Assembly (NCBI RefSeq): GCF_963676685.1
Contig: NC_092346.1
Span: 73,175,821-73,239,820 of the forward strand
Direction: 5' to 3'
Source of the DNA: Mytilus edulis
Taxonomy: Eukaryota; Mollusca; Bivalvia; Mytilida; Mytilidae
DNA length: 64,000 nt
A program made the position numbers and the translations under genes. The notes below the pieces were generated by a model. It saw only the letters and a program-made list of their open reading frames with translations, was not told where the DNA came from and searched no databases. Shown here piece by piece: positions 39,766 through 51,955 of the stretch (position 1 is its first letter; the number at the start of each line of letters is the position of its first letter).

Positions 39766-39978
39766 TCAAACGATACTACACTGAGTATAGAACGCTAGAA
39801 GATATAGTCGAGTTTCACGTTGATAGTAAACAGGCTCATACCAGGATCCTGTCCTCAAGCAACCATAACTTGATGAACTGTTAAGATTGGCATTAACGTA
39901 GAACGCCATAAACATGATAAAGACCCAAGTATAATTTCTACATATCAGTTTTCTGGGAAATAGTTCAACGGATGACAT
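39766..39978 (-). CDS. Candidate first exon of a secreted protein (uncertain)
   Basis: A 70-codon frame starts MSSVELFPRK, followed by a hydrophobic stretch (TWVFIMFMAFYVNAN) that could be a signal peptide or anchor, then a polar segment with SYGCLRTGSWYEP. A GTGAAA possible donor lies after 'YYQ'. No downstream exon was found, so this may be a chance frame. I do not recognise a family. Confidence 0.25.
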   Translation of the reverse strand: MSSVELFPRKLICRNYTWVFIMFMAFYVNANLNSSSSYGCLRTGSWYEPVYYQRETRLYLLAFYTQCSIV

Positions 39979-41860
39979 TATCTGACTTGTAATCTGACTC
40001 TGAGTTGATCAAATTTTTACTCCTACTCACTAAAGTTGCATGCACAACAGGGATAAGCCAAAAAAAAACCTTTAAACTTCTATTAAATTTCAGCACACTG
40101 TCACAAACTGTACACATATACTTGTAAATTATAAGTTAATGGTAAGACAATTATCCCCAAGTGTGTGTGATTATAACGAAGAATAATTCATATACAAAAC
40201 AACAATATTATACAATACAATGGTTGAACCAAAACTCAGTATTATTAAAATTTTATATATGATCATAAGTGTTGTTTTTGTTTAAGCAGTAGATATGGTT
40301 GTTCACTTGATAAGCAGTCGTAAAAGTCAAAGTAGCATGGCATCCTGAATGAAATCAACGACTGTGGGAATCAATAATTTTGTTTTGTACATATTGTACT
40401 GCAACACGGGTTTATGATTTTATCTAATTTCTTCTTATTTCTATAATAACATATTTATGAAATATTTACATGTTTGATAAAATACCTGGACGAAAGTGTC
40501 AACAGAATGAAAACGTGACTACAGATATCTATCACATGAAAGAGTTAGTATTTGTGAGTCGTTCTGGCTTGCTGCTTAGGATATCAAAATAGTAGGGCGT
40601 TTCCCCCAAACATTCTGTAAGTTGAATAAGTCAACCTTCTCTCAAAAGCCGCCTACGAATGATACTTACATCCTTTCACATTACAATCTTTTAAATAAGA
40701 TTTCTATATATGTTTACCTTTTCTTCAGTTCATTGAATATTTTCACAGCTGATCCAATTACGTTTATGCACTGATGCATGTTCAACGCTTTATGTTTTAA
40801 TGCACGTTGTTTAACCAAACATAAAGTATTTATGTGCTAAAATGCTCCATCTATTTTGAACATATGTGTAAATAACTGAGCACATCCAATTATTTACACT
40901 TCAACATTAGCCTTTACTTTCTAAAGTCAATAAAACAAACACAAGTTTGGATACTGAATGGCGCAGTGACCACCTCTAAAATTTTATTTCTTATACAAAG
41001 TGTATCTGATCTGCATATTTAGTCTATCAAACTAAAATAATAAAAGTCCCATCAAAAACACAAGATGTCAGAATCTTGGACAATATGTTCTGCAACAAAA
41101 TAATCTACAAAATAAATACAACACATTTAAATACTGTTCTACATAAAACTTAAATACAAATATTTTGTATACAACAAAAAAAAATGAAAATAAACTTCTA
41201 CCTATATATATATGACGTGCGCGTATGTGGTCACTACCCAGTCCTCGATAACTAAAAACCCGTGCAATTTACTTTTATACTGACCGCCAAACCGGTTAAC
41301 GGCAATAGTATACAACTTATACAAAATCTCCCTTATAAAATTAATGCGCAATCTTTCAAATACCTGCCGCATACCGCACATAAATTCATTTCTTGTATTT
41401 ACAACTGTATATACAATTACTAAAAAGAAGCGTTACATTCTTATAATTACATCTTTATGCTACAACCATACATGAAGATATGAGAACATTCAGCCTCTGT
41501 CTTATATTTCTATCCATTGTTTTATTTAGTTGTCATCTTAGGGTATTTGAAAAGCTTAAGTATTTCCAAGAAATTGTTATTAGGCATTGTTATCATAATC
41601 CATTTCTGGGATCCATTATATATTTAATCTAGGTCAGTGGTTCGTGGTGAGTACAAATAGTGTCATCATCAAATACCGTAATGTCGGCTTGTGTAGTCAC
41701 AACAATGCAATTCATAAAGACTGAAAAACGGCAGAGTACCACTGAATTTACTAGTATAGAACTTGTACAATTCATTACCACACTTTGAGTTCTTCCTAAT
41801 AAATAAGATTCTTGTGTTCTCGGTAGTGAGTGGTCTATGGGGTTCATGTACTGTATCACT
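39979..41860. other. Non-coding AT-rich stretch
   Basis: No gene, RNA or clear repeat structure supported. Short frames lack motifs. Confidence 0.5.
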
Positions 41861-41865
41861 AGTCT

Positions 41866-42040
41866 TCTCCGTGGTTGTGATTTAGAAACCCATACGTAGC
41901 AAAGGCGTTCGAATCCAATCTTAATTGACGAGGAATGACAGTTTTTCTATACCAAAGGTCGATGGTTCTCTCCAGACACTCCGGCTTTCTCCATCAATAA
42001 ACACTGACATACACGAAATAACCATTAATCAATCAAATCA
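41866..42040 (+). mobile_element. Decayed tRNA-derived SINE, second copy
   Basis: Matches the body of the SINE at 26336-26575: 'gcgttcgaatccaatcttaa' and 'cactccggctttctcca', with A/T-rich tail. The head is degraded, but the B box (GTTCGAATCC) is still visible. Confidence 0.6.
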
Positions 42041-42211
42041 TTTCAGAATTAACTAGCTATCATTGCTAGTAATAATTTGAAACGAAGAACCACACTCTAT
42101 TGAATGCATTGCTTATCTCACAGAAATCAAAGAATATTATCTCTATCCATTGTTATACGAAAATAATTTGAAATATATGTACTATGTGAATTACTGCTGA
42201 ATCCCTCAAAG

Positions 42212-42376
42212 TGGAGAGCCGTGGTTGAGTGGTTAGCGTAACGGACTACTAACACAGAGATTCCTAGTTCGATCCCCGTTCCAGGGAGAAAATTTCAGGG
42301 GCTCTCCCTTGACACCATTTGCGAGTATGGTCTTGAGAAACGATGATAGTTTATATGAAGGGACGATACATAGTTT
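42212..42376 (+). mobile_element. tRNA-derived SINE, left half (split)
   Basis: tRNA-like head with A box (GTGGTTGAGTGG) and B box (TAGTTCGATCCCC), then 'cttgacaccatttgcgagta'. It stops at the inverted-repeat element beginning at 42377. The remaining half resumes at 45961 in the same orientation. Confidence 0.65.
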
Positions 42377-43176
42377 TAGTGGAGCGATGAATGTTGAAAA
42401 AGTCGCTTAGTTAACGATTTTAAATTACCTAAATACCTCATGGAATGTTAAGGTCTTAAATTGTTTATCGATTATTCAGCTTTAGAAAAGTATTTGTCGC
42501 AAATATCCAATGTGGTACAAATGACGTTAAAAATAGCCTTTACTGACGTTACCTAACTTGCATCGAATTATACCCCACTGCTGATTCGGTAGTCAAATTT
42601 CACAACAAACCCGTTTTAAAAAATAATTTGTGAATGAAATTGGTAAATACAGTTGTTCTCAAACTTTATACAATGTAAGGGCATTTCCAAATAGTCCTAG
42701 ATATAATGCTTAATGCATCTGATAATGGTTGAAAATAACACTAAAAATCAGCGTTTTTCATCTAGCATCATTTGCACGTGCAGTATAGGTGTATTTTAAA
42801 GGCACAACCGTGAAGCCGCCGTATAATACTTCAATCGACCGTCACCCGATTTACTTTTTGGTTTATTCCTGATAAGATAAGTATTGGCTAAATATCTGCT
42901 TTTATCCAGATTTCAAGTCCGAATATTTGTCACAGATTTACCGACATTGTTGTGGTTTCTAGTTATAGTCCCAAATTCAGCGATTTAGCGAAGGTCATTT
43001 GTAGTCATTTTCAAGCATATTTCTTGTTCATTTTATAATTTCCGAAGCCTTGTGATTAATTTATGTTGTTTGGTATTGTTGTTTATTCGTTTTTGTTGAA
43101 TTTAACTGGGAAAGTGAATTTCATTGTAGGGTTCGTTTGTTTTTCATGTGTGTTTGATTTGTTTTTATTCAATCAA

Positions 43177-45493
43177 ATGGACAATTTAACAATCTCGTTA
43201 AAACTGGTCCCGCCAGATGCCAAAAAAAGGAAAGTGGAAGTTTGTGTTGACAAATGCATTATCTACGATTCTGTTATTGATGAAATATCAATAACAACAA
43301 CAGAATCTGAAAGAAAAAGTCTGATAAATGCTGCAGCAAAGAGACGTGATGATTTGTTCAGTTATTTGAATGAATTCTGCAATGAAACAGCAAGTGAATT
43401 ACCCGTTTTTAGGTACCATAGGTCATGTTATAAAAGCTATACAAGCAATCAGAATTTAAAATCAGTATCATGTTCTTCAGCTGAAAAGGAATCACCAGAT
43501 TTTATTTCCGATTTATCTAATTGTTTGGTGCCTGAAAATAATGATCACGATACATCAAAGTGTATAATTTGCAAAAATAATGTCTCATAAAAGGGTGAAA
43601 ACATTACATACAACTTAGTCAATCTTAAAGATGCTGCTTTTAGAGCATGCGACGATGAAATGATTAATCGAATAGAGCAAGATAATTTGCTCAATAACGC
43701 AGTGTATCACGCAGCATGTCTGACCACATACTTGGCATATATACCAAAATCCATTGATCAATCTGCGTATGATTTGGCATTTAGCAGTAGTTTAAATTAT
43801 AGCATATTCGTGACAAAAAGTCTCTTGTTTTGTCATCACTTTTGACAATGTATCAGTCTTTTTTACCTGATAAAGTAAGTAAGTTTCAATCAGTTTAATT
43901 GAAGTCTGGAGCTGGCATGTCAGTTAACTGCTAGTAGTCTGTTGTTATTTATGTATTATTGTCATTTTGTTTATTTTCTTTGGTTACATCTTCTGACATC
44001 AGACTCGGACTTCTCTTGAATTGAATTTTAAATGTGCGTATTGTTATGCATTTACTTTTCTACATTGGCTAGAGGTATAGGAGGAGGGTTGAGATCTCAT
44101 AAACATGTTTAACCCCGCCGCATTTTTGCGCCTGTCCCAAGTCAGGAGCCTCTGGCCTTTGTTAGTCTTGTATTTTTTAAATTTTAGTTTCTTGTGTACA
44201 ATTCGGAAATTAGTATGGCGTTCATTATCACTGAACTAGTATATATTTGTTTAGGGGCCAGCTGAAGGACGCCTCCGGGTGCGGGAATGTCTCGCTACAT
44301 TGAAGACCTGTTAGTGACCTTCTGCTGTTGTTTTATCTATGGTCGGGTTGTTGTCTCTTTGACACATTCCCCATTTCGATTCTCAATTTTAAGACATACT
44401 GTAATTTCTCTAAACTTAAGGCTAAACTTGAGAGGTATATTGAATTTTTTGCTCAACAAGGACAAGGTAAATCAAGCATTGTATTTGCTAGCGATATTTC
44501 CATTGGAGACGCTGTTAAGACAACGAATCACATCTTAGCAGAATTATCAATGCTTGAGATAAAAGCCGACTTAAGTAAATGTAGCTCCACCAAAACCAAC
44601 GAACAAATCGGTATGCATGTACTTTATGAAGCAGCCTCAATATTAAGACAAAAAATGGAAACTGTTTATATATCTGGAGATTATTATCCTGCAAATAACC
44701 AAGTATCGTTGGAAATATCAGAAGCAATGTAGCCAACCTGTTTGATAAGTTTTGTTACTTGGCTTCTTGACAAAGTCTTTTTAAACATTTTCTTCAGTAT
44801 CAATGAATATTTCGCATGACATTCGGAGAAAATGTGCTGCTCTCGCAGAGTGCCTGGTGTTAAATTGTAATTACATAATTACTCCATTTAGTAGTATATA
44901 TTATGCCGGTCGTTCATGCTTTTGGTGGGTATGACTCCACTCCAATTTTTTTCGGAATCGGTTAAGAGTCGGTATTCAACCTCTTTAGAAAAAAAACAAG
45001 CCGTGTCGGTATTATTGTAGTCTTAACGCACGATGATGTTGATAGTGCTGTAGTTGCTGCTAGAGTGCTTGATGTTGCTTTATACGACTCGAAATACAAA
45101 TTTTAGAAATATCTCAACGATTTAAATTTGCTGAGACATCAGTTTGCTATCAATAAAGATAAAAGTCTTATAAAGCTTCCGCCATGTGAATCCGTATTTA
45201 AGCAACACGTACTACGTACAATGTGGCAATGCAAAGTTTGGTTGTCGGCAAATCTAGCCAACCTAAATAATTGCTCCCCATGTGCCTTTATTGGAAAACT
45301 GCGCAAAATGACAAGTTAGAGCCAGTTTTCTTTGAGGAACAAATGGCATCAGACTTTCTACAATATATAATTTGTTCCTGTAAGGGGAAAAAACATGCCA
45401 GGCAGTAAGTGCTTGCAAGGAGCAGGGTCTTCCTTGCACTGATTTATGTTTTTGTCAAAATGTAGATAGTTGTTACAATGTCCAGGCAGTATA
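43177..45493 (+). pseudogene. Decayed gene of an uncharacterised Cys-rich/CXC-type family
   Basis: Pieces in order: MDNLTISLKLVPP start (43177) with TTESERKSLINAAAKRRDDL and RSCYKSY; KCIICKN followed by a TAA at 43588, after which the same frame continues (DEMINRIEQDNLL); a frameshift near 43815; a Naiad insertion (43886-44392); then GQGKSSIVFASDISIGDAVK and YEAASILRQKM up to TAG at 44730; RRKCAALAECLVLNC in another frame (44830 on); LIKLPPCESVFKQHVLR (45165 on); and a Cys-rich tail ICSCKGKK...PCTDLCFCQ (45370-45470). Multicopy invertebrate proteins with this layout, annotated as uncharacterised or Tesmin/CXC-like, are what I recall. It may be the transposon's own product or captured cargo. 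Confidence 0.6.
43886..44392 (+). mobile_element. Naiad-family 3' fragment nested in the pseudogene
   Basis: Reverse complement of 18664-19170. It runs from 'gaagtctggagctggcatgt' to the shared terminus at 'gattctcaatttt'. The broken gene resumes immediately after (AKLERYIEFF). It begins just 3' of the SECIS-like region. Confidence 0.75.
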
Positions 45494-45960
45494 AGCCGAC
45501 ATAGCTGATGACACAGATGAACAACTTTTTAACTCTGAAAAGTATTCAAGAAATGCTATTTGTCGAGGTCAAATATCAAGGTTATTATGTTACTGTTTTT
45601 CATTAGGCATTAAAATTTGTATACCACGGCCTACCTTAAAAAAAAGTTAAATAAAATGTTCTGACGTCATGTGCAAATATGAAACCTAACGCATTTCTAC
45701 ATAATACTACTCATATAATTTGAATAGCTTATTAATTTTGAAAAATAGCAATGGTATTGTTTCTCTAGATGAAAGAAGGATTTTTTTAAATGATGACCTT
45801 TGACCTTGATTTTCGGTATAATTGTACCAGATTTTAAATTTACGACACATATTTTCAAAAAGTACAGGATTTCAGCTTTCCAATGAGCTATTAAAATCCC
45901 ATGAGGTATTTAGGTAATTTAAATTTCTAGAATTGTCCTCTCCGCCGCTCCACTATTTAC

Positions 45961-46115
45961 CCGTGTTAAGAGAGAGACGCATCTCTTGCACGTAAAAAAA
46001 GCCTTTGTAGAATTCAAAAAGAGTAGGCTAATGCCGCTACAAGGCAGCACTCGCACCCGCGAAGTGGACAAGGATTAATGTAAGTTGCAATAACTTGTTT
46101 GCCAATCCACTATGC
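45961..46115 (+). mobile_element. tRNA-derived SINE, right half (split)
   Basis: Begins 'tttacccgtgttaagagaga' directly after the inverted-repeat end and continues with 'gtaggctaatgccgctacaa' and 'ttgcaataacttgtttgcca'. It reads as the continuation of 42212-42376, so the transposon appears to have inserted into this SINE. Confidence 0.6.
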
Positions 46116-46410
46116 ATACATATGTTTAAACTATTCTATCCAAGTGGAACCAGACTGGTTATATAACTAAGGAACTTGTTTGTTTTAAGGGATTATAAAC
46201 ATGAAATGATGTATATAGTGTTATTTATGGTACCTATTAAATCGGCATACAAAAAACGTTAAGAGGCAAACAAAACATAAAAGCTTCATGGGTCGTATTT
46301 CAATTTTACAAACAAAATTATATAACAGAGTCAGGTGTCTAAGTTTTATGATTTGTTTGTTCTACAAAAAAGGACAATAAAAATAAATCATTTTTCTGAC
46401 ACTTCATATT

Positions 46411-46789
46411 ACAATAATATCCTTTCAGATGAAAACGTAACCGCATGGAAAGCAATACGATGTTCCTTGTGTTACAATAATATCCTTTCAGATGAAAACG
46501 TACCCACATGGAAAGCAATACAATGTTCCTTGTGCTACAATAATATCCTTTCAGATGAAAACGTAACCGCATGGAAAGCAATACAACGTTCCTTGTGCTA
46601 CAATAATATCCTTTCAGATGAAAACGGAACCGCATGGAAAGCAATACGATGTTCCTTGTGCTACAATAATATCCTTTCAGATGAAAACGGAACCGCATGG
46701 AAAGCAATACGATGTTCCTTGTGCTACAATAATATCCTTTCAGATGAAAACGTAACCGTATGGAAAGCAATGCAGTGTTCCCTGTGCTA
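46411..46789. repeat. 63-bp minisatellite, six units
   Basis: Six tandem copies of a 63-bp unit containing 'aataatatcctttcagatga' and 'catggaaagcaata'. The unit is a multiple of three, so long frames are open on both strands (about 151 and 155 codons). No start context, splice site or homologue supports coding. Confidence 0.8.
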
Positions 46790-46799
46790 AAATGCAAGT

Positions 46800-47940
46800 T
46801 CTTCAAAATATGAATACATTATACAGTCATGTAATTATAAAAGGCCTTCTCCATACAATTTCCTCACGTGGTGATCACTTTCTTTGACACCGTCTGGCAT
46901 AACATGTTCTTCAGCGCAGTCATTAAACACTTATTCACTCTATACCATGCCATTGAGAACATTATTGTTGCTTGTTAGTTGGGGCTTTCTTTTTTTTTAA
47001 ATTCAAGAAATGGCTTCGGCTTTATGAAAAAATTTTACAAATTAAGATAAAACAAATTTCAAATCTCTTCTTATGCACACCCCCGAGTTGCCTGACAATT
47101 ATCACTGGTCTAATCGAAAAAATGTCGAGTATTTTTATGTGTTTAATGTTCCAATATTCATTATAACCGCTGTAATGCCAATTTTCAGTATACTGTGCCC
47201 GCCATAATGCAAACTCTAAGTTCTCAATGTCACAGACGCTCAATGCCGTGGTGTCAGCATGAGAAAACAGATATAGAGAGCAGTATAGGTATTGTACGTT
47301 TATATTGTTAACAAAAGTTTCGGCTAGCAAAAATAAGTTGCATAGTTCCCTTATGTAAACTAGAAATTGAACAATTATCAAATAATCATATATTATAATC
47401 ATTACTGTACAGTTGGAAAAAAAAATAATTTTTTTTTTAGATTCATCGGACTGCGTCTGGCGCACACTGGCAATGCTGTGTTCCATTATTTATTTGTTTT
47501 TACAAGAAATTTTATGTTTGTTTTGATGCTAGAACATGAAATATTTTTTTTACTTAAAATTACTATGATGTTCATGTCAATGGAGCTAACAGCAATTATT
47601 CCAGAAATGTCCTACGTGGATATATAAATGTGCTCAGGTGAGCCACACAGATATTTTAGGTTTCAATTTCCATAAAAAAATTAATAGCCGGTTTCTCATT
47701 CATTTAAATTTATTTAATGGACTTGATCTGCCTTTCAATGTGGTTCATTGTAGACCGACTATTACAAGTTTTAAATTTCAAAATATGATCGTCATACACA
47801 CGCAATAAAAATAAATAAGACACAGTCGAATGTTTATGGATTGGCTTTCATGACTTATCTGTATTTGATTTTTTTATTTTTTTTTTGAATTTTGGGTCCT
47901 TAATTTTCGTTAACTTTGTACATTATTTCGTCTTTTAACT
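46800..47940. other. Non-coding AT-rich stretch
   Basis: No supported gene. Overlapping frames on both strands (47022-47627) lack motifs. Confidence 0.45.
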
Positions 47941-47950
47941 TTTTCAAAAG

Positions 47951-47995
47951 GGCGCCACTAATGAGTTTTTCGTAGACAAATGACACGGCTTGCTT
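47951..47995 (+). repeat. Decayed hammerhead-like motif
   Basis: 'gggcgccactaatgag' plus 'cgtagacaaatgac' resembles the hammerhead segment at 16487. CTAATGA replaces the essential CTGATGA and the GAAA is lost, so it is not expected to cleave. Confidence 0.45.
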
Positions 47996-48064
47996 ACAAA
48001 ATTCGAGTCTTGGGATCTATGATGAGTTTATGATTAAGAGCTACTTTATATATATATAAGTTAT

Positions 48065-48300
48065 ATTTGGTAAATAAAGGCAACAGTAGTATACCGCTGT
48101 TCAAACTCATAAATCCATGGAAAAAAAACAAAATCGGGGTAACAAACTAAAGCTGACGGAAACGCATAAATATAAGAGGAGAACAACGACACAACACTAC
48201 AATGTAACTAACACACACAGAAACGGACCAAGCATCAGACAAAATCCCACGAGAATAACAAATATAACATCAAAACCAAATACATGAATTTGAGATAGAC
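48065..48300 (+). repeat. R3 repeat copy
   Basis: Contains 'aataaaggcaacagtagtat' and 'gaggagaacaacgacacaac'. It is the longest R3 copy in the window. Confidence 0.55.
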
Positions 48301-48348
48301 AAGTACCGTGACACGTCTTATCGCAATGTCAATTTACACTCAAAAATA

Positions 48349-48527
48349 AGAGAAATATAGATTCCTACACTGCAACAAGTGTATTACGATATTTCTCCAC
48401 TCGAGACAGTTAAATTTTATTATTTAAAGCGCGAGGCTTGCCGAGCTCTTTAAATAACTAAAATTTAACTGTCGAGAGTGGAGAAATATCGTAATACACG
48501 AGTTATAGTGTAGGAATCTGTTTCTCT
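48349..48527. repeat. Palindromic fold-back element
   Basis: The arms pair over roughly 80 bases: 'gtgtattacgatatttctcc' near 48379 against 'ggagaaatatcgtaatacac' near 48480. The loop is 'gcgcgaggcttgccgagctc'. Similar in style to 17127-17280. Confidence 0.75.
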
Positions 48528-49359
48528 AATGAATTTCATCCTTCTTTTTCAAAGATTTTCAGAAATTTGTGTTCTTTATATGCGACGTCATCAGGCATGG
48601 TCGCCTTTTTTCATGACGTCACAATAAGAAAATTCAGAAGAAAACAAAACATTTAGACGTCATAATCAAATTTCGACTAATCATTTGCCGAGAACAGATT
48701 TTTCACTAGTGAGGAGAAATATTTTTCTCACACCAGTCAGGAAATGTGAAAATAGCACAAAAATTAGAGAAAACAAACGACGCAACGTTAAATTGTAACA
48801 CACACAGGAACGAAATATAATATAACAATGGCCATATTCCTGACTTGGTACAGGACATTTTTACAGTTTAGCTAGGTCCCCATTTTGGCCTTAAACAGAG
48901 TGTACAAACTACTAGTATATAGAACATTAAGACAAATACAACAACACGATAGGAACAAAAATATACAGCATCATCATTATTGTCATGTAATAATTTAAAA
49001 GCCAATAACACAGTCTACGAGTTAAACGGATAAAAACATGAAAAACTATATAACATTTATTTAATATGCTATGATAGTATAACAATGAAGTAGATGTATT
49101 TAGCGGGTTCAAACATGATTGTGACAACTCAACTTGGGAAATAGGCAATACATATGAATTTGTAGTGAAAATTCATTGAACTAAATGGATATTTATAAAC
49201 AAGACTATGCAAATAGCACTTCGAAGCGATAGTAACCTTCATCTAGAATGTTTAAACGAAAAACATTAAAAGAAAATTACGTAAATCTGCTACCCTAGAA
49301 CTCAGTAATGGCAAGTGTTAAAATTGTTTTCTCGTTTGAATTGTTTTATTTTTGTCATT

Positions 49360-49515
49360 TCGGTGCCTTTTACACATGGAGACCGTATGGTAGTCCATAG
49401 CTGTACTTAATAAAGGAATAAGGTAGTAACAATTTACATGGAGACCATATGGTAATCCATAGCTGCTTAAATCAGCTTCATTTGAACCCTGTTGGATAGT
49501 TGTCTCATTAGCCAT
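49360..49515 (-). repeat. R1 repeat remnant with an internal duplication
   Basis: The segment 'catggagaccgtatggtagt' is repeated at 49438 with small changes, followed by 'gttgtctcattagccatcc' from the R1 end. Confidence 0.45.
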
Positions 49516-49559
49516 CCTATCTCATCTCCTCGAGATTTTTAGAAACTTGAAATTTGAAG

Positions 49560-50700
49560 TCCGACCTTTTTACCTGCATTTTGTTGTGTGGTTGGTAGGA
49601 CTACTGATTCACGAGAAGTTGTTGTACGTGAGCATTTATGGTTGGTATGACCACAAATTCAGGTTAAGTTGTTGAACATTAAGGTTTATGGTGTGGAGGA
49701 CATGGGAACAGTATATGTTCCTGGTAGGACTACTGATCCAGGTAAAGTTAGTGTACGTTAAGTTTTATGATCGGTAGGACTACAGATTCAAATGAAGTTG
49801 GTGTCCGTTAAAGTTTTATGGTTGATACACATGTAGGACTACTGATTCCGGTGAAGTTGGTGTACGTTAAGTGTTGTGGTTGGTAGGACTACTAATATAC
49901 AGGAGCAGTTGTACGTTAAATTTTATGGTTGTACGACAACTGATGATTCAGGTGAAGTTGGTGTACGTGAAGTTGTATGGTTTGTAGCTATATAGGACTA
50001 CTTATATACACGAGCAGTTGTTGTACCTTAAGTTTTAAGGTTGTACGAACACTGATGATTCAGAAGAAGTTGGTGTAGTGAACTTGTATGGTTGGTAGAA
50101 CTACTAATATACAGGAACAGTTGTTGTACGTTAAGTTTTATGGTTGTACGACAACTGATGATTCAGGTAAAGTTGGTGTACGTTACGTTTTGTGGTTGTA
50201 CAACTTCAGTCACTGATGATTCAGGTGAAGTTGATGTACATTAAGTTTTATGATTGATAGGACTACAGATTCAGGTGAAGTTGGTGTGTATTAAGTTTTA
50301 TATTTGTTCGACTACCGATGATGTATGTGAATTTGGTGCAAGTTAAATTTTATGTTTGTACGACTACTAATGATTCAGGTGAAGTTGGTGTACGTTTAAG
50401 TTTGATAGGTTAAAGTTTTAAGGTTGTATGATTATTGATGATTCAGGTGAAGTTGGTGTACGTAAGGTTTATGGGTTAAAGTTGTATGGTTGTACGACTA
50501 CTGATGATTCATGTGAATTTGGTGTACGTTAAATTTTATGTTTGTTCGACTACTGATGATTCAGGTGAAGTTGGTGTACGTTAGGTTTTATGGGTTAAAG
50601 TTTTATGGTTGTACGACTACTAATGATTCGTGTGAATTTGGTGTACGTTAAGTTTTGATGATTGTACGACAACTGTTGATTCTTGTGAAGTTGGTGTTCG
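49560..50700 (+). repeat. Degenerate minisatellite, about 52-bp unit
   Basis: About twenty diverged copies of a unit containing 'actgatgattcaggtgaagt' then 'tggtgtacgttaagttttat'. Unit length varies from about 45 to 60 bp. No open frame runs through the array. Confidence 0.8.
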
Positions 50701-51955
50701 ATTGTAATTGAATAACATAGAACAGAAATATCAAGATTGACAGATTCGTTGCATTTTTAATTTTTCACTCTTTGTAAAAATAAATATAACACAAATTAGT
50801 CCAACTATAAAATAACTTATTACAACTTGAATAGATTTGAACACCATGTCCCGCCATGAAGCTGTTCTTTTCGTTGCCATAAAAACGTATTACACATCTA
50901 TTATATGCCAAACTACTGACTTTTAAATATAATAATACCAAATTAATATCAAGGTCACACTATTCCGTTAATATTCATCGAAAACGAAAACCACACAAAA
51001 ATTTATAATCGGATTAATCCATGATCAGGGTTTTCCTCAAAAGATATTGTAAAATGTATTTGTTGAAAAAAATATTAAAGCTGTTATAACCACGTCTGCT
51101 GTGTTCAACACCTCAATTGTAACTCGATCGCAGCATACATATTTATTTATAAAATAAATATACTAGTATGCGGAAAACCTGATAATCGACACATATTGTC
51201 TACCAACTTTAAAAATCATTTGTTATTCAATAAATCTTAAAATATTCTGTGATGAATTTGCATAGTGATATCAAATCTCTACAACAATCAACTTAAACCT
51301 GAGAACTTATTTATGGAATCAATGTTTTAAATATATTATCATTCTATGTACCTAAATTTGATCGCAAGAATTTTGTGAAAAGAGTCGTTGGTTGATAACA
51401 AAAAGTTAAGCCGATGAACTATGAAATCGAATTAACCCTCCATTGGAGTTATATTTTACAATTGAGTCTAGTTTCATTGTGATACAATTGTAACTGTGCT
51501 TTAATACGTCTGTCGTAAAGCATTGAACTATGAATCAAGATTAAACACAATACTCTATAGACTGCTATGTTGGCAAACGATTCTCTTGGGTAGTTACATT
51601 GTGCTCTCTATACCAAACCACTTAGTATCTGTATATCAGAAACATAAATCAAATATTTTAACATGGAACGGACTTGTAAATGGACGGATACGCAAATAGA
51701 GACAGAACACGCATATTGCTTGACATGGCGGGACATTTAATACTGTGGATTTTTTTTCAAGAGTACCAATGTTCGTGGATTGAGGAAAGCTCACAATTTC
51801 GTGGATAATCGATTTCGTAATTTTTCAAAAGTTTGCATACAAGCCTATTGAAAAAATAGATTTGTTGAAAATTAAACTATATGGTTCACCTCACCCGTTT
51901 CTTTGAAATCCACGAAATTTAATATCCCACGAATAATGAAACCACAGTAATACAT
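50701..51955. other. 3' flank of the zinc-finger gene, non-coding
   Basis: AT-rich with no supported gene. The 3' UTR of the zinc-finger gene should lie near the upper end, but no poly(A) signal was assigned. Confidence 0.45.

Larger units (their letters stand above)
42377..45960. mobile_element. Candidate DNA transposon with terminal inverted repeats, carrying a decayed gene
   Basis: Outer ends TAGTGGAGCG (42377) and CGCTCCACTA (45960) are exact complements. Subterminal 'taaattacctaaatacctca' at 42421 is matched by its complement at about 45902-45921. The middle of each repeat has diverged. TTT flanks both ends (42374-42376 and 45961-45963), compatible with a 3-bp target duplication; a TA duplication is also possible. 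Inside lies a Cys-rich/CXC-family pseudogene and a nested Naiad fragment. The superfamily could not be assigned. Confidence 0.6.
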